Source of the DNA: Pseudopithomyces maydicus
Taxonomy: Eukaryota > Ascomycota > Dothideomycetes > Pleosporales > Didymosphaeriaceae
Reading direction: 5' to 3'
Assembly: GCA_026873275.1 (NCBI GenBank)
Contig: JANTUC010000017.1
Span: 372,001-436,000 of the forward strand
DNA: 64,000 bases
The notes below the pieces were generated by a model. That model was not told the origin of the DNA and did no database searches. It saw only the letters and a list, made by a program, of their open reading frames with translations. Positions 1-11,387 of the stretch are shown here, piece after piece. Position numbers and translations under genes: made by a program. Every line of letters starts with the position of its first letter. Within the stretch, counting starts at the first letter, position 1.

Positions 1-325
1 AGCTGTATGAGCATTGAGCGTTTCCCGTTTATAGGTGCAAATCGCCAAGGCCACATCATCATCTTGATGTGTTGGCTTTTGATTTCTGATTCTACACATG
101 ATTGTCTCTATAGACTTCCCAGTATATACCATCTAAGGCAGTCTTCCAGTTTCTCGGTATCCTTCAATGTATACAGTCTATGCCAGAGGCACGCTCTAGA
201 GACTGTTCCTTCTTTTTCCTATTCGTCAATAGATATCCTCTATAACAAAGATGTCTGACTCGTTAATTTACATACCTTCAGAGTATAGTCTATGCTTGTA
301 TCGCAAGTATTCATCGTTGTACGCT
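1..325. other. intergenic, 3' side of the nucleotidyltransferase-like gene
   Basis: No supported gene. Two short plus-strand open frames (7-258 and 251-514) have no domain or splice support; the second runs into the antisense of the neighbouring gene. Confidence 0.6.
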
Positions 326-1463
326 TCACCTCGTGCGGTGTTCTTCCAGCTCCCGCACCTGCCCACAATTCTCTACGACCCACAACAAAACATCTGGGAT
401 AGCATTATCGGACACGTGATCGGTCCATTTGATCTTCTTGCTCGCTGGAATCATCTCTTGAGTGATATATGGCCGGCCGTCCTCAAAAGCCACCCACCGC
501 TTCAGGCCCTTTAGGATTGCTCCTCGGGATGGGTCTTCCATTGGGAACGAATTATTGATCCGAAGCCACAGGGCCTCTTCTACACCTTTAGTTTTATGTT
601 CCGTCATAATGGCTTGGTATTCCTTCTGCTTGTTGAATTTGCGTAGCGCTTCTTCAAGGACCTCTTGCCGCAACGATTTGGTAATCTTAGAGTTAAATTC
701 GCTTTCCATCTGATTGGGTGCAATGGTCCCTTTTCCACAGTTTGGCATGTACTCCTCCACGAATCTGCGGAACATGGCGCGCTTTTTCGTCCGCGATTTG
801 TCTTCACGGTCGTCGTGGGCCTTCCAGTAGAACCAACGACCATTGGTCACCCAGTTAAACAGTTCAGCTTCCGTTCGAAAACCCTCAGAGTACTTGATCT
901 TGTCGTAGCCATAGAAATCCATCATTTCATTGGGATCCCGCGTAAGAAAAATCAAGCTCTTTTTCTTGTTGTACGCCTGGACCTCTTCTACACGGATGTG
1001 CAGGCCTTTGTCGGTACAGGTAAGGCCCAACGAACGATGAATTACGCTAACGATTTGGAGGAGATCCGAGTCACTCTTCATGAATCTGACCCACTCGAAC
1101 AGTTCGGATCCTTCCTTTGTACCACTTCCGGGAGACAATTCGATATCCACTTGTACGTAGGCATTCGGTGTGGAGGGTGTGGGACAGCGAAGTGGTGAGG
1201 GCGTACATGATACACCGCCCCAAGCAGAGTCTTGACGGTCTCCCAAATATCAGTCTCCCCCGGATCGCGAATACCTTCAACGAGGAAGTCTACGTCGCCG
1301 AAATCGATTTTACCAGGGGGTCTCGTGGAACTGTCACTCGGTTGAAGAGCGTCTCCAATTTTGGTGTGATGTCGGCGATAACCTCCTGGTATGATTCTAG
1401 AGAAAGCCTTGGGATTTCGATTGGTGCATCGGTTTTGAGAACTGTGAACGCTTGACCACCCAT
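326..1463 (-). CDS. fungal nucleotidyltransferase-like protein with two apparent frameshifts
   Basis: The start is taken at 1463 (MGGQAF...), which fits a common fungal family opening with MGG.AF and a TPR/IPR stretch; an upstream in-frame start at 1535 is less natural. The first frame reads to about 1320. A second frame then gives GKIDFGDVDFLVEG, a G-x(4)-D-x-D motif typical of the catalytic loop of polymerase-beta-type nucleotidyltransferases. A third frame from about 1170 carries the rest, starting NAYVQVDIEL, to the stop at 326. One missing base in the C5 run at 1316-1320 (RDPPGKID after repair) and one near 1160-1172 restore a single 379-residue frame: 1138 bp plus 2 is 380 codons. The downstream two thirds is intact, so I read these as sequence errors or very recent damage. 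Substrate unknown. The DxD family call rests on the motif alone. Confidence 0.6.
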
Positions 1464-2284
1464 CGTGAATATGCCCTTGCCACCGATACTCTTACAACAA
1501 ACTGTGTTCAATGATGTACTAGCACTGGTGAACACTTTTGAAAGACAATATCTCTATAATTGTATCAGCCTCCGATTTGGATCAATTCAAGCTGCTGAGT
1601 AGGCAGAGGTTAGCAGAGCCCGTGTCCTGGATGTTAGAGTTTATGTATGATCTAGGGCAGCTGAACAGGCACCTGCAAGAGAATGCACACCAGGTGAGTC
1701 ACAGATCGAATCGCCGGGGCAAGTGAGCGAAACAACATAGCAAAGTATTGTGTGTGCAAACACAAGCAGTAAGTGTCCCAGGGTGTTTGATTGAGCGCAA
1801 AGCCAGCTCACGGCGACTTTGTTGTCTCATTCCGCAGCTGCCGACTCAAGGGCTCACAGTTTCTTTGATCGCTTGCTAAACTTGAGCCGAGCAGGTCTGA
1901 CCTACCTTCTTCGAGTAGAGATGCTCCCGCAACAACGGAGCGAGCTCTATCACAAATATCGAGAAATAGAATACATTATAGCGCGAGAGAGCGAGAAGGA
2001 GAGAGTTTAGATCTCACATGTTTGTTATCTCGGCGATAAGCGGGCAACCGCCGACGCACTAAAGAGCTTGGACCAGGGTAATTTTTTGGGTTGGGCAACT
2101 CGAGCTCTCAACAAGAGCATTTGCGCCTTTTTACACGTCCATAAGATAACCTGTCTTTAAGAACGTATCAATACTGCGAAGGTATGCCTGGTCCCTCAAT
2201 TGATATTTTACATGCTTCTTGTATACTGAAATGCCTTTTCTATAGAGTTCTGCAAAAACACAATTTACTTTTCGCAACCGCAAA
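1464..2284. other. intergenic, divergent promoters
   Basis: This stretch lies between two divergent genes and presumably holds both promoters. Two open frames of about 60 codons (1538-1726 and 1819-2010) have no recognisable content. A purine-rich tract lies at about 1981-2008. Confidence 0.5.
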
Positions 2285-3387
2285 ATGGCCTCAGAGGAAG
2301 TTAACATGATCATGGCGGACCCGGAGGAAGTGCAGGCACGCTTCGAAGAGCTCAGTGTTCTCGAAGCAGAATTCGACGATGCCGAGCTTGAGATCAGTAA
2401 GGCATCTCGCGCACCATCCTCCAGAAGATCCTAACCAGTATCGATAGTTCGCAAGTCTAACGAACTCAACACCCCGCTCTGGAAAAAACGCGCTGAGGTG
2501 ATCGCCAAGATCCCGCATTTCTGGACTCTTGTTTTCGAGCAAGCTCCTACTGAGTTCGACACCTTCATCCTTCCTTCCGATGCTCAGATCTTTGCCGAGT
2601 GCTTCGAGACACTGGAAGTCACACGTTTCGAAATCGACAACCCTAAGGGCTCGCCGCGCAGTGTTTCGATCAAGTTCGGCTTCGCTGACAACGAATACTT
2701 TGAGGACAAGGTATTGGAGAAGAAGTTCTGGTTCCGCAAGTCGAAGGACTGGGAAGGTCTTGTCTCTGAACCGGTTAAGATCAACTGGAAGAAGGGCAAG
2801 GACACCACCGAGGGTTTGACCGATGCAGCTTTCAAGCTCTTCGAGGCCAGGAAGAAGAATGAAGGTTCCAAGGTGAAAGACGCTGACCTTCCTGAATACA
2901 AGAAGCTGGTGACAATGATTGAAGAAAGCACCGAGGCTGCCCCCAGCTTCTTCACATGGTTTTCTTTTGTCTCAGACTACCGATGGATCAGTGCCGAGGA
3001 ATCTCAGCAGACTGAGAAAGAAGATGCCGAGCGGTTGGCGAAGCTGAAGCGTGGCGAAAAGATCGACGACGATGAGGAGGATGAGGAGGATGAAACCGAC
3101 CACCAGGAATCTGAGGTTTTCCCTCAAGGTGGCGAGATCGCTACACTCATCGCTGAAGACTTGTGGCCGTCTGCCATCAAGTACTACAGTAAGTCAGCTT
3201 CTTAGCGTGGTCATCAAATCACTAATTCCTATCAGAGTCATCCCACGAACAAGACGACGAGGACCTCTCCGACCTCGATGTTGAAGACATGGACGAGGAC
3301 GACTCGGACGAAGAAATCGATATTCGTGGCCTCGTAGGCAAAGGTCGGGCTGGCTCGCCTCCCAGCAAGAAGCAGCGCAAGGCTTAA
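2285..3387 (+). CDS. NAP/SET-family histone chaperone
   Basis: Three exons: 2285-2396, 2448-3188, 3236-3387, giving 334 residues. Both introns are short GT-AG introns (51 and 47 bp), and the phase joins give ...ELEIIRKSNELNTPLW and ...AIKYYKSSHEQDDED. The N-terminal helix (residues 10-60) and the core with KIPHFWTLVFEQAP and FWFRKSKDWEG are typical of SET/TAF-I/Vps75-type nucleosome assembly proteins. The C-terminus is strongly acidic in two blocks, EDEEDETD near 270 and an Asp/Glu run near 290-320, and ends in a basic PPSKKQRKA that may be a nuclear signal. The family binds histones H2A-H2B or H3-H4 and acts in chromatin assembly. Whether it matches Vps75 or SET more closely cannot be decided by eye. 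Confidence 0.9.
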
Positions 3388-3844
3388 GTCAAAGTACAAG
3401 TAGCAGTGGAACGAGATTTCCAGGCTACTGCTACGTAACGAACAGGTGCTGCTGTCCAAAATCGCATCTACGAATTTATGAATTCTGTTCCGGATCTAGC
3501 TCATGGCATTTTTTGTGGATAGTAAGTCTATGTTGTTGATGACACATCGAACCCACATTAAGAGCCATCGCTTCGAGCCTTATGATCTATCGAATGATCT
3601 GTGTTCTTCTGGCAGGACGGCTCATATTCAGGAAGGCTCATATATCCCAAAGAAGGAGGCTACAATATCAATGTTTGGTTAATGTTAAAACAAGTTTGTC
3701 ATGTGCTTCCATATGCTCCAGGGCTCGTCCTTGTCGCTTGTTCTCCTCTTCGTCACGACGTCTACATCTACTGTTCCCCGCCCAACACCACATCCCATTA
3801 CTACCAGGTATGCCTCCTGTCATCCTGAAAAATATTCACACAAT
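3388..3844. other. intergenic after NAP gene
   Basis: 3' flank of the histone chaperone gene and possible 5' flank of the tentative gene at 3845. Overlapping open frames at 3582-3869 show no domain. Confidence 0.45.
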
Positions 3845-4321
3845 ATGCCTCTCGTACCCGCGGAAGTAGGACCGCCCACGCGACCCCAGGATTCCAAGCA
3901 AATCCCCCACACTATTGTTGAAGGCTTCTGGAAAACACCTTCCACCAATCGCCAGCCGCGATACGTTCCGCTAACCGCATCCAGCACGGAGGCATACGCC
4001 GCTTTCTCCGCTCGTCCAAGTCTACATCCTCACGTTCAACACTACGATTTCCAACATGACGTGAGTCTCTTGGTCCCCTCGGTGCGGGTTGTAGGATCAA
4101 CCTAGCTCTTACGTATTGACCTATGACGCCCCCAGTTTCATCAAAACGTGCATACTTCCGAGCCGCCATGGCTGCTTCGCCGCAGTCGAAGAGGGGTCTA
4201 TACTGCTGAGCATCGCTTCCAAGACGGTGGATCCGGGCTTGTGAGATGCACATGGACGATGAAGGGCTCGGCAACGGTCATCAGTGGTTGGAGCTACAGC
4301 TGTAGCTCGGAGCTACCCTGA
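3845..4321 (+). CDS. tentative two-exon hypothetical protein, 133 residues
   Basis: Exon 1 at 3845-4060 runs from MPLVPAEVGPPTRP to HVQHYD and ends at a good GTGAGT donor. A 75 bp intron with a CTATGAC-like branch sequence ends in CCCCCAG at 4135. Exon 2 (4136-4321) continues in phase 0 for 61 codons, beginning FHQNVHTSEPPW and ending at TGA. The frame staying open across a plausible junction is the main support; by chance, 61 open codons are expected about 5 percent of the time. No domain is recognised. It sits 84 bp before the beta-glucosidase start on the same strand, so it could also be a 5' leader or noise. Confidence 0.35.
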
Positions 4322-4405
4322 GCTCTCTCATAAGTACCATTCCGCCGTACTGCTTTTCCCCATTACGCGGTTTTGTGTTTCTTTGCCAGTATTTCGAGTT
4401 TAAAA

Positions 4406-6428
4406 ATGGCACACATGGGACGCGTAGCTCAGTTGGTTGTCTCGTTTTCGGCACTGGGAGCTGCTCTGTCTGTCAATGGCTCGACTCCTACGTTCACGCT
4501 GCCTGCGGGGTACAGCACGAAGAGCTTCAATGCTTCTGCCCAACCGACTGCGTACAACCGCACCGACTTTTCAAACGATGCGTTGAATGAGCTGTGGAAT
4601 TTGGTTGGTCCTATTGCTACGGGACCGGTGACCAGTACTGTGGAGCCGACTCCAGAACCATCAAGCTACGCACAGCCGGATGCCGACTTCTTCCATGGTC
4701 TCGTTGGATCGAGTCATCCAGAGCTAAAAGACTTGAAGTTGCCGAAGGGCTTCAAGTGGGGTGTGAGCAGCAGCTCGTATCAGATTGAGGGGGCAGCGAA
4801 GGATGAAGGCAAGGGTCCAAGTATTTGGGATGTAAGTACCTTTTTGTTATCTGCGACTGTTTCTTCTATACTTTGAGTCATTGGAGATTCAAGATGCCCA
4901 AAACATTTCCTACAGCACATCATCCTCAAGACAAACACTGATCTCTGGTATCCAGTTCATATCCCACAGAGTGCCACGTGCAGTCCAGGACAACTCAACT
5001 GGAGACGTAGTTGCTAGTCACTACTGGCTCTACAAGCAAGACTTTGCAAGGCTTAAACAACTGGGAATGCCATGTATGCCTTGGCCGTAGCGTGCACCTC
5101 GTTTCAAGATTGCGAAACTGACCAAATACTTGTAGCATTCAGCCCTAGCTTCTCCTGGCCGCGCTTCTTTCCCTTTGGTCACGGTCCCGTCAACGAAGAG
5201 GCTGTCAAGCATTATGACGATGTTATTTCGGAAATGCATGCCAATGGACTGATACCGGCGGTGTCCCTCTTCCATTGGGACACACCCCTCGCACTGTTCT
5301 CCGAGTATGGTGCCTGGACCGACCGCCGGATCGTCGACCACTTCTTCAACTACGCCAAATTCGTCATCGAGCGTTATGACGCCTACGTTGACGAGTGGTT
5401 CACCATCAACGAGCCACAATACTGCAACTGGCAATACTCGCTCTACCCTGCGGGAGAGTACTATCCTGCTCCCAACGGCGTGACAGGCGGGGACAAGGCG
5501 AGATTCCTCTGCGGACATCACACGCTGCTGGCCCACGCGAAGGTAGCCAAATGGTACCACGAAGAGTTCAAGGGCCGTGGAAGAATCACATTCAAAAACT
5601 CCGGTAACTACTTCGAAGCCAACAGCACAAAGCCCGAGGACGAAGAAGCTCGCCAGCGCAACTACGACTTCGTCCTCGGCTGGTTCGGCGGCCCATGGAC
5701 GGACGGAGACTACCCCCAAACGCTCAAGGACACCCTCGGCGACCTCCTCCCCGAATTCACGCAGGAGGAAAAAGATCTCATTAAGGGATCCTGCGACTTC
5801 TTCGCCATCGACGCGTACACATCCCACGCCGCGTACGCCATCACCGGCGGCGTCGAAGCCTGCGCGTCGAACCGATCGCACCCCGGATTCCCAGAGTGCG
5901 CAGGCTCGCGATCCATGTCCCCCATCGGCTTCCCCATCGGCCCTGCAGCGGACCCGTCGGTGAACTGGCTGTACAGCGCGCCCTCGGGCATCCGCAAGTT
6001 CCTCAAGCACATCACGACGGAGCTCTTCCCGTCGGTGCCAGATATCTCGGTGACGGAATTCGGCTTCAGCGAGCCGTTCGAGGGCCAGTGGACGACGCTT
6101 GCACCGGCGCTGTGGGATCTCAGGCGTGCGGATTACTTCCAGAATTATCTTGATCAGATTTTGTTGAGCATTCACGAGGACAAGGTAAGGTGATTGCGGT
6201 TGCGATGAGATATTGTTAAACTGTTTTCATCTCACGTTGGTTTAGATGGAGCACTGAGCTAATGTTGAATAGGTCAACGTGACGGGCGCTTGGGGCTGGG
6301 CTGTCTTCGACAACTTCGAGTGGTTCCAGGGGAACAACGTGAGGTTTGGTATGCAGTATTTGAATTACACAAGCTTGGAAAGGACGCCCAAGGCCAGCAT
6401 GTTTCAGTTTTTGAACTGGTTCAAGTAG
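4406..6428 (+). CDS. secreted glycoside hydrolase family 1 beta-glucosidase
   Basis: Four exons: 4406-4831, 4956-5073, 5136-6184, 6273-6428, giving 582 residues. The start at 4406 opens a hydrophobic signal peptide (VAQLVVSFSALGAALSV); an in-frame ATG at 4373 would put polar residues before it. Residues of about 20-110 form a Ser/Thr/Pro-rich extension before the GH1 barrel, which begins LPKGFKWGVSSSSYQIEGAA. The acid/base glutamate is in TINEPQYC and the nucleophile glutamate in VTEFGFSEPFEG, the variant of the usual ITENG motif that I associate with a fungal GH1 subgroup. HWDTPLAL and GAWGWAVFDNFEW are further barrel signatures. It likely hydrolyses beta-glucosides outside the cell. The first exon carries a tRNA-like string near 4423-4439, which is coincidental. 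Confidence 0.93.
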
Positions 6429-8093
6429 GTTATGAGTTTGTGGTACAGATGGGGCGAAAGGCTAACGCGTATAGGCAACATGAAGCGGATTCGGGAAATA
6501 ATGCCACGATGAGCTTGTGAGAGGCTTTGGGGGTCAGCTACTAGCTGGTTAGTGCAGTGGCAGATGGTATCGGAGAAAAGCAAGTAATTTATGGACTTTA
6601 CCGCCGGTGAAGACAATGGCATATGAATCCTTTCTGTCTGTGATATATTGCTGTCATCTCTATGCGGACGTAGGGTGTGCGTGGCCGGAGACTTGGCCTG
6701 TACCTTTCGCTCTGCGGCAACCTTGGTACTGTTGGGAACACGTTGCCAGGGCATCGCGTCTGGGTGTGCCCTTTAACATGGGTTGCTGACGAGGAAATCT
6801 TGGTGCAGAGACGCTCAGTATATCGTTTGGGCCTTGGGATATGGGTGTTGACGCCTGAAGCTGGGTCAGCTTGCAGGGTGTGGTTGGTCCGGACGAAGGC
6901 CAGGATGCCAACGCGTCTTATGTTTCATGTGAGCAGGCAGGTGAGCAAACAGACAGGACAGCGGCAGGATAGAGAGCACACATTGGATTGTGAGAGTCCG
7001 ATAGCAACGGACGTCTGCTGCACCGGGCGGTGGTTAGACGGCGGCTGCAGCGGGGCATGATGGACAGTAGCGCCTATCTTATCGCTCATGGCGGCCGATT
7101 GCCCCAGAGCTCCCCGTGACCAGGGTACCGCGGGCGCCGGCATCTGGGCAGGTGAGCTCGCGCCGCTCCAGCGTCGTTCGTGTACACGGAGCGGTGCGCT
7201 GACGAGCTTCACTTCACTGCTTGTACCACTCCTAGTGTGCACCACCCAAGCGGTCCCTCTGCGGCTGTGCTGTGCTACGTGACGCGGCTGCTTTCTGGTG
7301 CCGGATCGAGGTTGTTACGGTAGCGTCGTCCAGCTACACTAGACTATCCAGTCGCCCGCTTGTGCCTGTGAGCACCACGAGCTCTACGACGCCCGCCAAC
7401 GCTCACTTCCCACCTCTTGCCCCTTCGCTGCCGCCCACGAATCTGCCCCGAACGCTCCACTACTCACCGTGGGAAGCCAGACCCGTCCGTCTGCTTGTCC
7501 GACCGCCCGCGTCTGTTCGCCAGCGCTGCTGCTGGTGACATCGTCCAACCCTCACCACCTGCCCGCTGGAGCTCGCCCGCCACCACCTCCACCGCCGAAC
7601 CCGCCGCCGCCCAAACAAACCTCCTCCTCCCCCTCGGCTTGCCACTGCCCACCGCCTCCCACCGCCCAAACTCCACCCTGCTTTGGCCCTCCTATGAGTC
7701 CCGATCCGTCCCTACCAAGCGCCATCTGAGGGCACCAACGCCCCTCCCAACGTGTACTCGCGTCATTGCGGGTAACTTTCCCCAACGTTCGCTCTGGCAG
7801 ACGGAACCGCCCCAACCATCCCCTCCCCAAACGCCTCCGACCGCCCAACCACCCCGAACCCCCCAGCTTCTCCATCCCCAGTATTCCTTGCCCACCAACA
7901 CCCCGAACACCAAGCAGACGCCACCGACCGCCGCCCGCGAACCGCTACGACGACCGCTCCAGCCAAGCGCAGGTACAGCTCCGACGAGAGCGACGACCCC
8001 GACCAACACCTCACCGCGAGCCCCGACCGTCGACGAGAGCGAGGCCGGTCCTCACAACACGTTTCGAAACGCAGGCGCAGAACAGACGAGACC
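6429..8093. other. intergenic plus possible 5' coding or leader of the WD40 gene
   Basis: The first kilobase has no supported gene. From 7776 to 8093 the frame of the downstream WD40 gene stays open for 106 codons without an ATG. It reads like a disordered Ser/Pro/Arg-rich N-terminus, including AKRRYSSDESDD and SSQHVSKRRRR, directly before the annotated ATG. An ATG at 7694 (MSPDPSLPSA) in another frame could begin the true protein through an upstream exon or a further base error. All three frames are unusually open from about 7400 because the strand is C-rich and poor in stops. Confidence 0.45.
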
Positions 8094-10112
8094 ATGCGCC
8101 TTGACAACGATGCTTCAAAACGCTCCCACTCCCCCGCCCAAAGCTACACCAACGGCTCGCGAGCGCCCCTGTCCAAGGTCGCGAATGGAGACGCCCACAA
8201 GAACGAGAGCAACGGCTCCTACACGAACGGAAGCTCGGTAGCCAGCGTGAAGGCCCTGTCGTCTCCCTTCTTCGGGCACGACAGGGAAGAGGTCACGCGG
8301 ATCCTCATACAAAGCTTGTCAGACTTGGGCTATACCGATGCTGCTGAGACTTTGGTGAAAGAGAGCGGATACACACTCGAAGGCCCGACCGTGGCGGCAT
8401 TCCGCACTGCCGTGCTTGCTGGAGACTGGGCCGAGGCTGAAGAGCTTTTGTTCGGCACAGGCTCCTACGATAATGGCGGGGGCGTACCTCTCGGCAATGC
8501 TGGTAGCTATGGCAAAACATGGGACAAGCCGAGCTCAACAGCTCAGTCGCATCGTGCTCAGGGCCTGCCACTTGCCGACGGTGCAAACCGAGAAGAGATG
8601 TTGTTCTGGCTTAAGCAGCAAAAATATCTTGAACTGCTCGAGCGACGGGATCTAGGCAAAGCGCTCATGGTGTTGCGGCAAGAGTTGACGCCGCTCCACC
8701 AAGACACTGGCAGATTACATACGCTTTCTAGGCAAGACTCTCGTGTACCGTCAACTACACCCAAACCTCCACTAACTTTACTCAGCCTCATGATGTGTCC
8801 CTCCGCTACCGATCTAAAATCACAAGCCGACTGGGACGGGGCTGCTGGCGAATCCCGAACCCTACTACTTTCAGAGCTGTCCAGTAAGACATATCCTTCC
8901 ACGTAAAATGGGGCCTTATTTATTGACTTTTGACAGAATCCATATCGCCCAGTGTCATGATACCAGAACACCGGTTGGCTGCGTTGCTGAATGAAGTAAA
9001 GGATGTCTGGATATCAAGCTGTCTTTACCACAACACCGCCGAGTCACCCTCGCTGTACGTCGACCATAATTGTGATCGTGACGATTTCCCCATGAAACCA
9101 GTGCTAGAGCTCAAAGGTCACCACGATGAGGTTTGGTATCTCAAATATTCAAATGATGGCCGAAAACTTGCGTCGACCAGTAAAGACAAGAACGTAGTCA
9201 TCTACGACACTGCCACGTACAAAATCCTGCATCAATTAGACGATCACGATTCTGGCGTCACTCACCTAGCGTGGAGCCCTGACGACACGAAGATCATAAC
9301 CTGCTGCGCGCAACAGGAAAATTCTGCCCGGATATGGGATGTCGAGGTACTATCATCTTCCAAGTACTTCCGGAGACAGTGCTAACTTCTTTGCAGAGCG
9401 GTGTATGTCTTAGGTTAATTAGCGATTTCACCTATCCCTGCACGACAGCGGCATGGGCCCCCTCCGGTACACATGTTGTGATAGGCTCGCAAGACACAAA
9501 GTTCGGCTGCTGCATCTGGGACCTCGACGGCCACTTGGTCCATGCCTTCACCTCCCGCCCCAACGACAACATCCGTGTGAACGACCTAGCCATATCGCCC
9601 GATGGTAGTCGCCTCGTCGTTCTGCTCGAGGATAAGATCCAGGTGTATGACTTTCGAACAAGAGCTATGCTTTGCGAGTGGTTCTTCAACGATGTTAAGC
9701 TCACGAGCGTCACCATCAGCAAGGATTCGCGCCACATGCTCGTGTCCATGAACAAGAACAAGATTCGCCTCATGGAGATTGACTCTGGGAGGGAGGTTCA
9801 GGGATTCGAGGGCCAGGTGCAAGAGAATTTCATCATCAGGAGTTCGTTCGGAGGCGCGGATGAGAACTTTGTCGTCAGTGGGAGTGAGGGTGAGTAGAGA
9901 GCTTCTTCACACCTGCTGAATATCGTGCAGTTGGCTGACTTGAAACAGATGGCAGAGTCTACATCTGGCGAAACAACGCCAATGGCTTGCCCGTAGAGGT
10001 GTTGGATGCGCACGAGGGCTGCGTCAACGCCGTCGCATGGCACCCCACGGATCCGAAATGTTTTGCGAGCGCAGGCGACGATGGGAGAGTCAGGGTGTGG
10101 AGACCCCGGTAA
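8094..10112 (+). CDS. LisH-CTLH-WD40 protein, GID7/WDR26 type
   Basis: Five exons: 8094-8731, 8786-8883, 8937-9346, 9397-9889, 9949-10112; 600 residues from this ATG. A Ser/Asn-rich N-terminus leads into LisH (REEVTRILIQSLSDLGY, about 65-95) and CTLH (TVAAFRTAVLAGDWAEAEELL; REEMLFWLKQQKYLELLERR). WD repeats follow: HHDEVWYLKYSNDGRKLAST, DSGVTHLAWSPDDT, and the last HEGCVNAVAWHPTDPKCFAS ending RVWRPR. This order matches yeast Gid7 and human WDR26, subunits of the GID/CTLH E3 ubiquitin ligase that in yeast degrades gluconeogenic enzymes when glucose returns. Intron 1 has a GC donor and is in frame. The start is uncertain because the reading frame is open for 106 codons upstream and looks coding. 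Confidence 0.9.
8732..8785 (+). other. GC-AG intron, 54 bp, stop-free
   Basis: The donor is AG|GCAAG and the acceptor ACTCAG, with a CTAAC branch site 11 bp before the end. Removing it gives LHTLSSLMMCPSATDL, which reads like the WDR26/Gid7 family; keeping it inserts 18 residues rich in Pro/Ser/Thr without a stop. Confidence 0.75.
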
Positions 10113-11387
10113 AGGGCCGTCGTCTCTACGCTCTATCTTTGCCCATGATTATATGTGCTCACAAATGCGACATATCTATGCATCGGTGGTAACCGACGTA
10201 CCATCATGTATACGGTAGTCTTGTCTTCGTGCAGCACATTCTGGGTGATGAACACTGGTCGATACGCTTGGGGAAGTTCCTGGATTTCCACCTCCAGCCA
10301 CTATGATGCATCTTCGAGGCGTCCATCGGGTACCGCGGGTTCCACTTGTCTTGTCATGTTATATTTTTTTCCCAGGCTCAGCATGTATGCATACTATGGT
10401 AACGCAGACCCTTTTCTCACACTTCATCTTCTCTCTTTATACCAAGGCTCTATGTATGGATATTTGGTACGTGGGTTTAGGTTGTTTGTTGGCGCAGGGG
10501 TGGGGTGGGGGGACGGAACTCGCATACTTACTTACGTGCTCGTACTTGCATTCACGCTGAGATGATATGGTCGTGCTGTTTCTTTTTGGTCAGGCAGCGA
10601 TGGAGGAAGGGGGTGAAGGAGAAGAAGAAGTTCACCAGGTGGATACAGGTGGAGGTGGAGGTTGAAGGTGGAAGGTGCAAAGGCGGGGCGAGCGTAGGAC
10701 GCAGGCGAGACTGCGCGCGCACACCCATGCATGTACGCATGTACGTAGTGTAGTGGATATAACATCTAACTCGTCTCCACTTATTCAATTAGCGGGGGCC
10801 TGCTGCTTGCTGTTTTTTTCCCAACTCGGCAGTTATTCCTGTCGCTTGCATGCGTGCATGCATGCATTTATGTATGTATAGTGTGTCTGGCTGTACATAT
10901 GTAGTGTACCATGTCTGGCTAGGTGACTGACTATCCACCTATCCAACCAGCCTGTTAGGCTAAGAGTATATGTAGTATGTGCAAGGGAGCCTACCCTACT
11001 CTACCCAATCAGCGTGCGCGTCGGGCGTATTTCTCACACCGTAAACGGTGGGACTTATTACTCTGCGGGGAGAACGAGCTCGGGAATTGGACTGGAAGGG
11101 GGACAAGGAAAGAGCTTGTGTGTTCGAGCTGAGGTTTTGCGTGCGGTTGGTGGTGTGGAAGCTGTGTGACCAGGGGGAGGGCATGCCGTTTAATGAGCTT
11201 GCATGCATGCATACTTACACCGCTATTCGGGTCGATCAATATATGTAGGTATATCTTTTTTCTTTTCTGGGTATATATATATATATATGTCATACGCAAC
11301 TACACAACATATCACATCATACACAACACCTCCCCTTCCCACCCTCACCCCTCCCTCCCTCCCAACCACCTTCCCTCCATTCCCATA
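10113..11387. other. intergenic, low-complexity, MFS promoter
   Basis: No supported gene. It holds a GCAT-type repeat at about 10847-10877, a purine-rich tract at 10600-10690, and the AT run at 11272-11288. A C-rich leader (11325-11387) precedes the transporter start. Confidence 0.55.
11272..11288 (+). promoter_or_regulatory. TA dinucleotide run, possible TATA region of the MFS gene
   Basis: A TATATA run of 17 bp about 100 bp before the transporter ATG, followed by a C/T-rich leader. The position fits a fungal TATA element; it is also a simple microsatellite. Confidence 0.45.

Noticed and set aside
326..1463. Calling this gene a pseudogene
   Set aside because: Both breaks are single-base and the rest is open; the same error pattern recurs in five other genes of the window.
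4423..4439. GTAGCTCAGTTGGTTG, identical in form to a tRNA D-arm (A box)
   Set aside because: It lies inside the signal-peptide coding sequence of the beta-glucosidase; no matching acceptor stem or B box follows.
5030..6175. 381-codon minus-strand open frame
   Set aside because: Antisense to the well-supported GH1 exon; Val/Glu/Arg-biased mirror of its codon usage, with no domain.
7417..8241. 274-codon Pro/Thr-rich plus-strand frame
   Set aside because: Out of frame with the WD40 gene and overlapping its coding start; produced by C-rich, stop-poor sequence.
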